64,000 nt of DNA from Schlesneria paludicola DSM 18645 (lineage in GTDB: Bacteria; Planctomycetota; Planctomycetia; Planctomycetales; Planctomycetaceae), in contig NZ_JH636434.1 of assembly GCF_000255655.1 (NCBI RefSeq), forward strand, positions 3,176,716-3,240,715. The letters run 5' to 3'. Within the stretch, counting starts at the first letter, position 1. Each line of letters opens with the position of its first letter. Made by a program: the position numbers and the translations under genes. Shown in pieces: positions 9,209 to 17,297 of the stretch. The notes beneath the pieces were generated by a model, which saw nothing but the letters and a program-made list of their open reading frames with translations, did not search any database and was not told the DNA's origin.

Positions 9209-10288
9209 GTGCCGTATGATGTCACGATCATGCCAGACGAACCGACTTCGACAAATCGCATTCGCCAGCGACGAATTTCCCTGGGGCTGACGCAGGCCGA
9301 GCTGGCAGCTCGGGCAGGCATCTCACGCACGGCCGTGACGGCGATCGAAGGTGAGCGACTGGCCCCTTCCGTCGACGCGGCGTTGGCGATTGCCCGATCA
9401 CTCGAGAGTTCTGTCGAAGAACTGTTTGGACAGGGACAAGGTGGTCCCGCGACGGACGTGTGGGCGTGGGCTCCGCCAATGGAATCAGCGCCCTGCTGGC
9501 AAGCCGAAATCGGCGGTCGACGAGTTCACTATCCCGCCAGTTCATCGCCAATGCTTTCGCTGCTTCCCGATCGGCAACTCCGTAACAAATGGGCGGCGGA
9601 CGCAAAGGTGGCGGACGAGACACTCGTCATGGCCTGTTGCGATCCTGCAGCGGGACTGCTCGCGAGCCAGTTCGCCGCCATGACAGGCCTGCGTCTACTC
9701 GTCCTTCCGCGCGCCAGCCGTCAAGCGGTCGAAATGTTACGTGACGGACTGGTGCATCTGGCGGGTCTGCACCTTTCCACACGCGAGAAACCCGATCGCA
9801 ATGTGAATCTCGTCCGGACGACCCTCGGTGATGACTTTCAAGCCATTCGACTGGCCAATTGGCAAGAAGGAATTGCGTTAGAACCTTCGTCCAGTTGTCG
9901 CTCGATTCGATCCGTACTGGCCTCAAAATTAACCTGGGTCGGTCGAGAGCCAGGATCAGGTGCACGACAATGTCTCGATCGCCTGCTGGAGAATCGGCCG
10001 GGGCCACGACGCACCGCACGTGATCATCACGGCGTGGTCGAAGCCGTTCGATCGGGATGGGCCGACGCCGGAATCTGCGTGCAACTGGCGAGTGTCGAGG
10101 CGGGATTGAAATTCCTGCCCGTGCAAGAAGAAGCGTTCGATGTCTGCTTTCCGACGGCGCTCGCCGATGATCGCCGCGTCAAAGCCTTTCTGAACGTGAT
10201 CCGCTCGGTGGCCTATCGACGGCTTCTCGCCGATTTGCCTGGGTATGACACACAAGAGACAGGCGAACTGTGTGGTGGCCGAGTTTAG
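9209..10288 (+). CDS. XRE-family regulator with substrate-binding-like (PBP) domain
   Basis: This 359-residue protein joins an XRE helix-turn-helix (about residues 18-73, with RRISLGLTQAELAARAGISR) to a C-terminal periplasmic-binding-protein-like domain of the kind found in molybdate-type regulators. The C-terminal part includes GLHLSTREK, CRSIRSVLASKLTWVGREPGSGARQCLD and ADAGICVQLASVEAGLKFLPV, matching that fold. I use the GTG at 9209, which has GAGG 7 nt upstream; an ATG at 9230 is the alternative. Immediately downstream is a ModA-like gene, so the ligand may be molybdate or tungstate and the target may be modA. The ligand is inference from context. Confidence 0.88.
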   Translation: MPYDVTIMPDEPTSTNRIRQRRISLGLTQAELAARAGISRTAVTAIEGERLAPSVDAALAIARSLESSVEELFGQGQGGPATDVWAWAPPMESAPCWQAEIGGRRVHYPASSSPMLSLLPDRQLRNKWAADAKVADETLVMACCDPAAGLLASQFAAMTGLRLLVLPRASRQAVEMLRDGLVHLAGLHLSTREKPDRNVNLVRTTLGDDFQAIRLANWQEGIALEPSSSCRSIRSVLASKLTWVGREPGSGARQCLDRLLENRPGPRRTARDHHGVVEAVRSGWADAGICVQLASVEAGLKFLPVQEEAFDVCFPTALADDRRVKAFLNVIRSVAYRRLLADLPGYDTQETGELCGGRV

Positions 10289-10398
10289 TTGACCGGTGAT
10301 ATCACGGACGGAGATTCCGGGGCAATTCGGAAAAATCGTGCGCGATGCGTTCGACCTCGGAGATCTGAAGTGACAATTGGCCTTAAGTGGGACGTCTG

Positions 10399-11220
10399 AT
10401 GATGCGGTGCGTCGACCGAAGTCTTTTACTCCGTGCCTGCCATTTCTGTGGACTGATCCTGCTGATCGGTTGCGGCTCGATGACGGCCCCAAGCCCCTCA
10501 AAAGAATCGAACTCTCCGCCTGCAACGACCGTGCGCGTGGCAGCAGCAGCCGACTTGAAGTTTGCGTTTCCCGACCTGATCGCCGCATTTCAACGTGAGC
10601 ACCCGCACGTTCAAATCGAGGCCAACTTCGGCTCATCAGGAAGCTTTTTCGCGCAGCTCTCGAACCAGGCACCGTTCGACCTGTTCCTTTCAGCCGACAT
10701 GGCTTATCCACGCAAACTGATCGAGCAAGGTCAGGCCGAAGCAAATTCCGAGTTCCAGTATGCCGTGGGACACGTCGGAATCTGGGTTCGGAACGAATCC
10801 ATGCTGGCACCAGACAAACAGGGTGTCGAGGTCTTGAATGATCCAACCGTTCAGAAGATCGCGCTGGCCAATCCGAAACACGCGCCGTATGGACGCGCGG
10901 CCGAGGCGGCGCTCAAGTCACTCAACATCTACGACGCCGTCAAAGATCGACTGGTATTCGGCGAGAACGTCGCACAGGCGGCCCAATTCGCGGAATCCGG
11001 TGCTGCCGAAGTCGGCCTGATCGCTCAATCACTGGCGGTCTCGTCAGCACTTCGCGACAAAGGCCGATTCTGGCCATTTCCCGACGATTCGTACCCAAAA
11101 CTCGAACAAGGCGGCATCGTGCTGACCTGGGCACACGATCGCGCCGCTTGCGAACAGTTCCGTCAGTTCTTGTTATCAGAACAGGGCCGAGAGGTGTTGC
11201 GCCGTTACGGACTTGAATAG
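10399..11220 (+). CDS. modA: ModA-like molybdate-binding lipoprotein
   Basis: This 273-residue protein starts with a lipoprotein signal: hydrophobic CGLILLIGC with Cys25 as lipid anchor. The mature part is a ModA-type solute-binding protein: VRVAAAADLKFAFPDL (46-60), NFGSSGSF (77-83) and DLFLSAD at the oxyanion site, then ALANPKHAPYGRAAEAAL and the VGLIAQSLA segment. The usual role is capture of molybdate or tungstate for an ABC importer. No permease or ATPase gene adjoins it; the next gene is convergent. It is probably co-regulated with the XRE-PBP gene 110 bp upstream. The ATG at 10399 has GGGA 6 nt before it. Confidence 0.88.
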   Translation: MMRCVDRSLLLRACHFCGLILLIGCGSMTAPSPSKESNSPPATTVRVAAAADLKFAFPDLIAAFQREHPHVQIEANFGSSGSFFAQLSNQAPFDLFLSADMAYPRKLIEQGQAEANSEFQYAVGHVGIWVRNESMLAPDKQGVEVLNDPTVQKIALANPKHAPYGRAAEAALKSLNIYDAVKDRLVFGENVAQAAQFAESGAAEVGLIAQSLAVSSALRDKGRFWPFPDDSYPKLEQGGIVLTWAHDRAACEQFRQFLLSEQGREVLRRYGLE

Positions 11221-11334
11221 CTCAATATCAATCGCGCAACGGCCCGCAACAAACATAAATCACCCACGCCCATCTGCGTTTGTGGGCACACCGATCGAGA
11301 CAGGCGAACGACGAAACGAAGTGTTCCAATGTGG

Positions 11335-12660
11335 TCACTTGCTCGCGTCAGGCTTGGGAGACTTGTCGACGAACTCCAGCGATTTCTCGATCAAGATTTC
11401 CCCGGTCATTTCGCCCAGCGACGTTTCGCTCACGTACTTGTAGCGCGGGAAGCTTCCGAAGTCGACTTTCGTCAGGATGTAACCGAACGCATCATTCGTC
11501 AGCCCAAACAGCAGGTTGTGTTCGCCGTGCATCTTGCGTTTCAGGTAGAAGCCGATGTTTGGCAGTGCTTCGCCAGGAATCGTCAGAATCTGGGCCGTCC
11601 CGATATTCACAAGGTTGATCTGCCCCGTCACGGTGCGGTCCGCATTCCGTGGATACTTTAAAGGCGAGCCCAGAATGACGTTCCAAAGCAAATCCGAATC
11701 GACGGGAAACTTCACATCGACGGCCCCGCAGTACAACTGGGGATCGGCCTGTACTTTCGCATCACCCACCAGTCGCAGTGCTTCGTCCGCCATTGTGTGA
11801 CCGATCCGCAGGCATTCTTCCCATGTCCGCTCATCTTCCCAGACGCCGCGCTGTGGGTCTTTCGGGCGCTTCAGGTCGCGATTGTCGGCGGTGATCATGC
11901 CGCCTTGTGCGCCGTTCATGAAGATGCCCATTCCGCCCGCTTGCTCTTCGAGCTTGTCGCAGAGCGGCCCCACTAGATCCGGACTGACGATCCCAAGCCG
12001 ATTCCCCAGAACTTCAGGATGAACCGCATAGTTCACTAGCGTAACGATGGCCTTGTCCGAAGCACCAATCGCCTGAATGACACTCATTCGACGATCGTAA
12101 AGATCCGGTGCATAGTAGTTGTAAGCGATCTTCCCACGTGCTTCGCCGGTGGCGATTTTCAACTTGGCGGGCTGCAGCTGATCGATGGCGTCGTTGATCG
12201 CTTCCGCCGTTTTGACGCAGACCATCTCCATGAATTTCAAATCACCGGTGTGTCCACCGCGCCCATCGGCGAAGCCATAGCAATCGGGTGCACTGTGGGT
12301 GTGGGTCGAACCGATCATGATGTTCTTGGGCGGAATCCGCGGCACCCTCGATCGAACTCGCTCGCCCAGTACCGACGGAAACCCTAAGAGGTCGAGTGAC
12401 ACAATCGCAAGTGTCGTTTCGCCTTTCTGAATGACCACCGCGCGAGCCGTCAGTTCGCCCCGCTTTTCACGCGTTGGTGCCGGTAGCCCCAATCCGCCCG
12501 AGACCGGCAACAGAGGATCAGGAGTGATGATGCGCCGTCCGGTCCCGACTTTGAATTCGTCCGCCCAGCCCGAGATCGAACTGCCCGGCAAAAGCGCAAG
12601 CGCGACGAGCAAAGTCCGCAGCGCACAAAGAACCGATTCTCGACAGACCGCAGGTGACAT
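11335..12660 (-). CDS. Neutral/alkaline non-lysosomal ceramidase-like secreted protein
   Basis: This encodes 441 residues from the ATG at 12660, which has GGAG 6 nt upstream. An N-terminal signal peptide (LLVALALLPGSSISGWADE) is followed by the ceramidase-family N-terminal domain: KVGTGRRIITPD, LDLLGFP, and STHTHSAPD, whose histidines match the zinc-binding site of neutral ceramidases. FMNGAQGGMITADNRD and LTIPGEALPNIGF also match. It is shorter than characterised ceramidases and lacks their C-terminal domain, so the real substrate may not be ceramide. In planctomycetes such genes are many and probably act on polar lipids or amide bonds in the periplasm. A second member lies at 47031-48464. 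Confidence 0.87.
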   Translation of the reverse strand: MSPAVCRESVLCALRTLLVALALLPGSSISGWADEFKVGTGRRIITPDPLLPVSGGLGLPAPTREKRGELTARAVVIQKGETTLAIVSLDLLGFPSVLGERVRSRVPRIPPKNIMIGSTHTHSAPDCYGFADGRGGHTGDLKFMEMVCVKTAEAINDAIDQLQPAKLKIATGEARGKIAYNYYAPDLYDRRMSVIQAIGASDKAIVTLVNYAVHPEVLGNRLGIVSPDLVGPLCDKLEEQAGGMGIFMNGAQGGMITADNRDLKRPKDPQRGVWEDERTWEECLRIGHTMADEALRLVGDAKVQADPQLYCGAVDVKFPVDSDLLWNVILGSPLKYPRNADRTVTGQINLVNIGTAQILTIPGEALPNIGFYLKRKMHGEHNLLFGLTNDAFGYILTKVDFGSFPRYKYVSETSLGEMTGEILIEKSLEFVDKSPKPDASK

Positions 12661-12840
12661 CAAGAACTCCGAGAAATGAACGAGGAGAAGAGCAAAGACA
12701 AGCGATACGCGTCAGCAGCAATCGGACCAACAGAGAAGATGATCGCCCGCTCACAAGAATACGCAAGTCCCGGCTCTTTACCCTTGCACACACAACCTCG
12801 GTTTCGCAAATCTCGGCGGCGAACAAATTGCTGCAGCCTT

Positions 12841-14487
12841 CTACTTACTGAGATCTTGTTTTTTGATCAGGCATTCCGATCTCTCAACGTCTTCCAAGCG
12901 ACGTGGCCGGATCAGCAGATATTGCACGTCAGCGGGCTCGTCGCGATTCTCCGTACCGTCCGTGCGATTCAGAGGTATCAACAAAGTTTTTCCATTTGAG
13001 ACCTCGTAGGAGCGTTCCATCAACTGCGAGAGGATTTGCTTTGAGTCCGTTGAAAAACTCAACCGAAATGCATCTTTGTCGCGGAGGATGAGTCCCCGAA
13101 AATGCATTTGCAAATTGGAGGAGCGTGGCCCTAATAGCTCAGACACCTCGCCATTGGGAATCGTGATCGCGGGCTGGACGAACCAAGTTCCTCCATGTTG
13201 CTCTGCATAGCTTGTGATTTCCAGCAGCTCGTCACCATCAAGTTGAACTCCATCACTGTTCGCCTTAAGGCCCGCTTGATCGATGGCGAACTTTTCTGGA
13301 ACCGTCAAGAACCGAGTCTCGAACATCACGAATCGCCCCCGCCGAAGTCTTTCAAGGGATTCATGAAGTTGATCATGCACGGAGCCCGTGGCCCGCACGA
13401 TCAGAGAATTCGTGCCTGGATACGGCTTGATCGTGCATTGACCACCATTTTCCTCCCACATTCCAGGATCTACCGAGTCCTTCATATGTTCGATTAACTT
13501 GAGCCATTCGGCGGGACGCCCCAGTTCAGAGGGATCAGACGAAATCACTGCGGGATTCACCAAATCCGCGATGGAATAAGCCTCGATCACGAATGGCTCA
13601 CGCACCTTGTCGCTGGGCAAGGGGGATTGGCTCTGGACGTCGATCGTCGACTTGCCCGTGACGACGACGACATTGTCATACACGGCAAAATCCAGCTTGC
13701 GAGGACTCAGCAACATCTGCAATGCGGAGCGTGCCGAACATCTCATTGCGGCAAAGTAGATCGGCCTGTGCGGACTGACGCCCGCTTTTTCCAGACTCAC
13801 TTCGTCGATCACGATGTCAATCTCGGCCTGTTGCTTGATCTGCCGAAGCCCTTCACTGATTGCTTGATTCGCGCAGACAACGGACACGGGCTTCGAAAGT
13901 CGTTGGTGCATCTCCTCCTGCTTCGCAGTGGCTGAAAACCCCTGTTTTTCTATCAAATTGCGCCAAGCATCGTCGCTCATCTGACCGACAAACCGCAGTG
14001 TTTCTTTCCCATCGTCTTCGACGACGACGCAGGGAATCGACATGATGTTGTACTGACGGGTTAGTTGACCCTCCAAATCAATGTCGATCACTCGTATGGG
14101 AAATCCTTCGCGTTTTAGTTTCGCAATGATTGGCTGCTGCTGCTGACATGGCCCGCACCAGGTCGCCGTAAAGAGCAAGATTGATTTTTGTCCCATGGCA
14201 GCCGTAGCAGGACTCGTTTGCGGCAAAGGACTCTCGATCGGTTTTGCTGGAGTTCGAGCCAGGTGCCGTTCCACCACGTCCGATAATTGACGCATCTCTT
14301 CGCGGAGTTTTCGCACGTCTTCAATCAACTGTTTCGTGTCAGACGTAGGTTCTTCCTTGGCAGACAAAACTTCCGACGTCTGTGCGGAACAGACACGAGA
14401 TCCGTCGTGCGACCATGCCAAACCGACGAGGCCGATGACAGCAAACACGGACTTCAATCGCTTTGACCAATTCGTGTTCCGACTCAT
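12841..14487 (-). CDS. Secreted thioredoxin-fold protein fused to secretin/STN-like domains
   Basis: The start is the ATG at 14487 with AAAGGA 8 nt upstream, giving 548 residues. A signal peptide (about 11-36) and a short coiled segment (about 50-76) precede a thioredoxin domain with the CGPC redox motif at 111-114 and the cis-proline IP at 151-152. Residues about 198-280 resemble an STN or secretin short domain (VSVVCANQAISEGLRQIKQQ and LDFAVYDNVVVVTG). Residues about 297-385 resemble the repeated domain with the LIEHMKDSVDPGMW and SLIVRATGSVHDQL segments. The product is likely an extracytoplasmic thiol-disulfide protein. It is the last gene of the blaI-M56 unit, which suggests it is the regulated output. 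Confidence 0.85.
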   Translation of the reverse strand: MSRNTNWSKRLKSVFAVIGLVGLAWSHDGSRVCSAQTSEVLSAKEEPTSDTKQLIEDVRKLREEMRQLSDVVERHLARTPAKPIESPLPQTSPATAAMGQKSILLFTATWCGPCQQQQPIIAKLKREGFPIRVIDIDLEGQLTRQYNIMSIPCVVVEDDGKETLRFVGQMSDDAWRNLIEKQGFSATAKQEEMHQRLSKPVSVVCANQAISEGLRQIKQQAEIDIVIDEVSLEKAGVSPHRPIYFAAMRCSARSALQMLLSPRKLDFAVYDNVVVVTGKSTIDVQSQSPLPSDKVREPFVIEAYSIADLVNPAVISSDPSELGRPAEWLKLIEHMKDSVDPGMWEENGGQCTIKPYPGTNSLIVRATGSVHDQLHESLERLRRGRFVMFETRFLTVPEKFAIDQAGLKANSDGVQLDGDELLEITSYAEQHGGTWFVQPAITIPNGEVSELLGPRSSNLQMHFRGLILRDKDAFRLSFSTDSKQILSQLMERSYEVSNGKTLLIPLNRTDGTENRDEPADVQYLLIRPRRLEDVERSECLIKKQDLSK

Positions 14488-14588
14488 TGAACGATTCCTT
14501 TCGTGAAGACTGTGATTCAAGATCGCACGTCACCAATCAGACTCGCCCGACGAGTATGGGCCGAACGAATCAAAACATCTGCTCGAAT

Positions 14589-16193
14589 TCATTCCCTTTC
14601 GATCACCTGCGGCGCCATCAGGGAAAATCGCTGAAAGAGGGCATTTGCCACTTCCGAGATCTCGGGTTCATGAAGTCGTTCCAAACGTGATTTCAGACGT
14701 TGAAACTCGTCGAACATCTCTTTCAATTCACGTGCCAAAACGGCGCGATCATCTTCAATGGCCATTTCGCGGTCCTCGTTTCGCGCGGCCTGCGCGGATG
14801 AATCAATGACAAGCCGCGGACCATAAGTTCCGATCAACAGACCTGTCGTGACCAAGACTGTGCGAACCATCTTCCGCCTGACGGGACCCGAAGGTGGCAC
14901 ATTTCGCCGCGAACGTAGCAACCAGTGCATGCGGTAGGTCAACGAACCGTCAGGCCCAACGGCGGGCAGACCCAATCCACCCCGAAATGAAGAACCTGCA
15001 ATTTGATCCAATCGCCACTCGGCGACTTTGGTCAGGCATGTCGCCAGTAGGGTCGGAGGAATGCGACGGTCCACGGCCCAGTCGTCGCAAAGCAATTCCG
15101 TCGCCCACTGCCAATGGCAACGAGCGAGAAAATTGAGCGGCTGGAACGCCAGGCAGGTGCACAGGATTTCGACAATCCATTGCCAGATCGGATCACGTCG
15201 CACGAGATGCGCGACCTCATGCGCCAAAAGCGCACGCAGTTCGTCAGTCGTCAAAGTGTCTTCAATTCCTTGCGGCAACACGACCGTTGGATGAATCACA
15301 CCGCACGCGAACGGTTGCGAACAACGCCTGTTCCGATTTTGGATCGCCAAGTCGGCAGAAACCGCCCCGTCTGGCGCGAAACCAGGTCTCTCCGTCAGAC
15401 GCAGAAAGCGGATTCGAAACCCACGCGGCACAAACCGATCCAGCTCGCGCCGATCAAGCATTTCCAGCGGCGCACATCGACTCAGTAATAGGGACAGACC
15501 CAGCCCCCGACGCGCGAGCCTGACAAGACAGATTGCCACCCAAACGACGATGACGGCCCCCAGCCAGACAATGAGCCCAAACGAACGTCGTCTCTCACCG
15601 ATTCGCTCGAGAGACGCGGGCAATTTGGACACGAATGGAACACTGGAAAGCGGCAGGTGCGCCTGATCAATCTGCTGAAGGATCTCGTCAACATCAGGCT
15701 CCAATCGGGCGACAGGCAACATCGACCGAATCGATCCCGAAGATGACGGGCTCATCATACAATCGCCCCCTAAAGACTGCTCCGGCGTTCGCTTCGATGA
15801 TAAAACTGTCGAAGACTCGGTCGAAGTCATCGGTTCAATGGCGGCGTGATTTGCATTCAGCCCCAAATGATCCGATTCGTCGATTCGTGTTGGCGTCAGG
15901 ATGCAGGACCAACGAAGGGATGAGGGCGACAGGTCCGCTGCAAGACACAAAATCGACGTGATGATTGGCAGGACCGAGGCCAGTTTCCATCCGGTTTCGA
16001 CCAGTGTGGGTCGCATGGAATCCATGATCTTGAGACGCGCAGGCAACCAGATCAGGATCAGCCATGCTGCCGTAAGGAACAGTGTCGAATGAGCCAGATA
16101 CGTCGCGGTGAGTTCAACAACGAAGGGCAACAGGCTTTCCAGTGGATCCCTCAAACCGAGCTTGTTGACGACATGCGCGATCTCATTCGTCAT
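14589..16193 (-). CDS. M56-family (BlaR1/MecR1-like) membrane metallopeptidase
   Basis: This 534-residue protein has membrane segments near residues 20-50, 70-85 and 205-225, then a peptidase domain with HEVAH at 325-329 and the downstream ELLCDDWAV stretch (366-374) supplying the third zinc ligand. In BlaR1 and MecR1 this domain, on sensing a signal, leads to loss of the BlaI/MecI repressor. Here there is no penicillin-binding sensor domain; after the peptidase comes a membrane segment and a roughly 80-residue tail with coiled-coil character (ELKEMFDEFQRLKSRLERL). The start overlaps the end of blaI by 11 bp. The inducing signal is unknown. Confidence 0.92.
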   Translation of the reverse strand: MTNEIAHVVNKLGLRDPLESLLPFVVELTATYLAHSTLFLTAAWLILIWLPARLKIMDSMRPTLVETGWKLASVLPIITSILCLAADLSPSSLRWSCILTPTRIDESDHLGLNANHAAIEPMTSTESSTVLSSKRTPEQSLGGDCMMSPSSSGSIRSMLPVARLEPDVDEILQQIDQAHLPLSSVPFVSKLPASLERIGERRRSFGLIVWLGAVIVVWVAICLVRLARRGLGLSLLLSRCAPLEMLDRRELDRFVPRGFRIRFLRLTERPGFAPDGAVSADLAIQNRNRRCSQPFACGVIHPTVVLPQGIEDTLTTDELRALLAHEVAHLVRRDPIWQWIVEILCTCLAFQPLNFLARCHWQWATELLCDDWAVDRRIPPTLLATCLTKVAEWRLDQIAGSSFRGGLGLPAVGPDGSLTYRMHWLLRSRRNVPPSGPVRRKMVRTVLVTTGLLIGTYGPRLVIDSSAQAARNEDREMAIEDDRAVLARELKEMFDEFQRLKSRLERLHEPEISEVANALFQRFSLMAPQVIERE

Positions 16194-16572
16194 GATTCAG
16201 CTCCTGCTCCTTTTGGCGGATCAGCTTTTTGAGCACGCTGAGTTCTTCACGCGAGACGTCGCATTCATCGAGCAAATGACAGACAAGTTTCGTCACGTCG
16301 CCCGCACACAGTCGTTGAGCCAGATCCGAGATCATCGACCGCGACACGTTTTCCTGTTGCAGGACCGCGCGATAGACGTTGATTCGCCGATCAACTCGAT
16401 GCGATACCTGACCATTTGCTTCCATCTTGGACAGCATCGTCCCGACGGTGGTGTAGGCCAGCGGACGGCCCGGTGCCAGCGCCTTTTGTACGTCACTCAC
16501 GGTGGCTTCACCCTTGTCCCACAGGATGTGCATGATGGCCAACTGCAAATCGGCCAATCGGTGTTTTGTCAC
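16183..16572 (-). CDS. BlaI/MecI-family winged-helix repressor
   Basis: This 129-residue protein has the BlaI hallmarks: LADLQLAIMHILWDKGEATVSDV, then PLAYTTVGTMLSKMEANGQV for the winged helix, and a C-terminal dimerisation region with LCAGDVTKLVCHLLDE. I use the GTG at 16572, which has a strong GGGAGG site 8 nt upstream. It heads the minus-strand unit blaI, M56, thioredoxin protein. Palindromes 80-120 bp upstream are likely its operators. The typical mode is repression of its own operon until cleaved or inactivated through the M56 partner. Confidence 0.94.
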   Translation of the reverse strand: MTKHRLADLQLAIMHILWDKGEATVSDVQKALAPGRPLAYTTVGTMLSKMEANGQVSHRVDRRINVYRAVLQQENVSRSMISDLAQRLCAGDVTKLVCHLLDECDVSREELSVLKKLIRQKEQELNHDE

Positions 16573-17297
16573 CAGATGATCCTCCCTGAGTTTCGTTTGA
16601 TCCGTTCAGCGCGGCGGACGTGAACGGTCGTTCGCAGTAGCCGGCAGAGGACGGCTCCTACTTGAGTAGGAGAGTTCTACTACCGCAGTAGGAGCATTGT
16701 CAATTGCGTCCTGACGATCTTTCGCATCCATTCCGTAATTCAAACGACAGAGCACGAAGAGGTCCGCAAAAGACTTGGGGGGTCCGTGGGATTGCCAACA
16801 ACCTCCTGAAAAATCACGTAGAGACGGTTCTCAAGGGACTCAACGCATCTGCGACACGGGTTCGTCGCAAGTCGCTGACGAGAAATGTATTAAGAAACGA
16901 GGTGTTCGAAACGTAAGGGGGCTCAGTCCGATTTTTGCTCAACAGCGCAGGCAGACGATTTGAATCGGCCGGGCCTGATGCCCGAGCGTTTTGAACGATT
17001 TCTGCGCAGGGAGAACCAGCGCGAAGAACCAAATCCGAATGAACGGGCTGGCAGGGTATTGAAACCACTTCACTTCGCCGAAGGTGTACAAGCCGGAGAA
17101 ATTGTCCTTCGAACAAACTGTTCGGTTGAATGTTCTCCGACTGCATGGGAGCATAAACGACGCGCGGCAAGTCTTGACGAATATTTCCACTGTACTCAAT
17201 TCGCTGAATGCCTGATCCGCTCACGGCGGATTGCGGTTCGCTTATCACAATTGAGCGCAGCCGGTCCTGTCCGGGATCGGGTGTGCGGAACGAGCGG
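16573..17297. other. Intergenic gap between divergent blaI and kinase genes
   Basis: Apart from the palindromes near its left end I see no gene. Frames that are open here have no motif and overlap the kinase start. It is unusually long for a regulatory gap; promoters for both units are expected. Confidence 0.5.
16655..16691. promoter_or_regulatory. Two palindromes upstream of blaI, candidate operators
   Basis: A perfect inverted repeat CTCCTACT-TG-AGTAGGAG spans 16655-16672, and CTACT-N5-AGTAG spans 16677-16691. A further half-site (CGCAGTAG) is at 16633-16640. Their place before a blaI-family gene and the shared CTACT/AGTAG core make them likely repressor sites. Core spacing differs (2 versus 5 nt), so only the first may be a full site. 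Confidence 0.6.
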
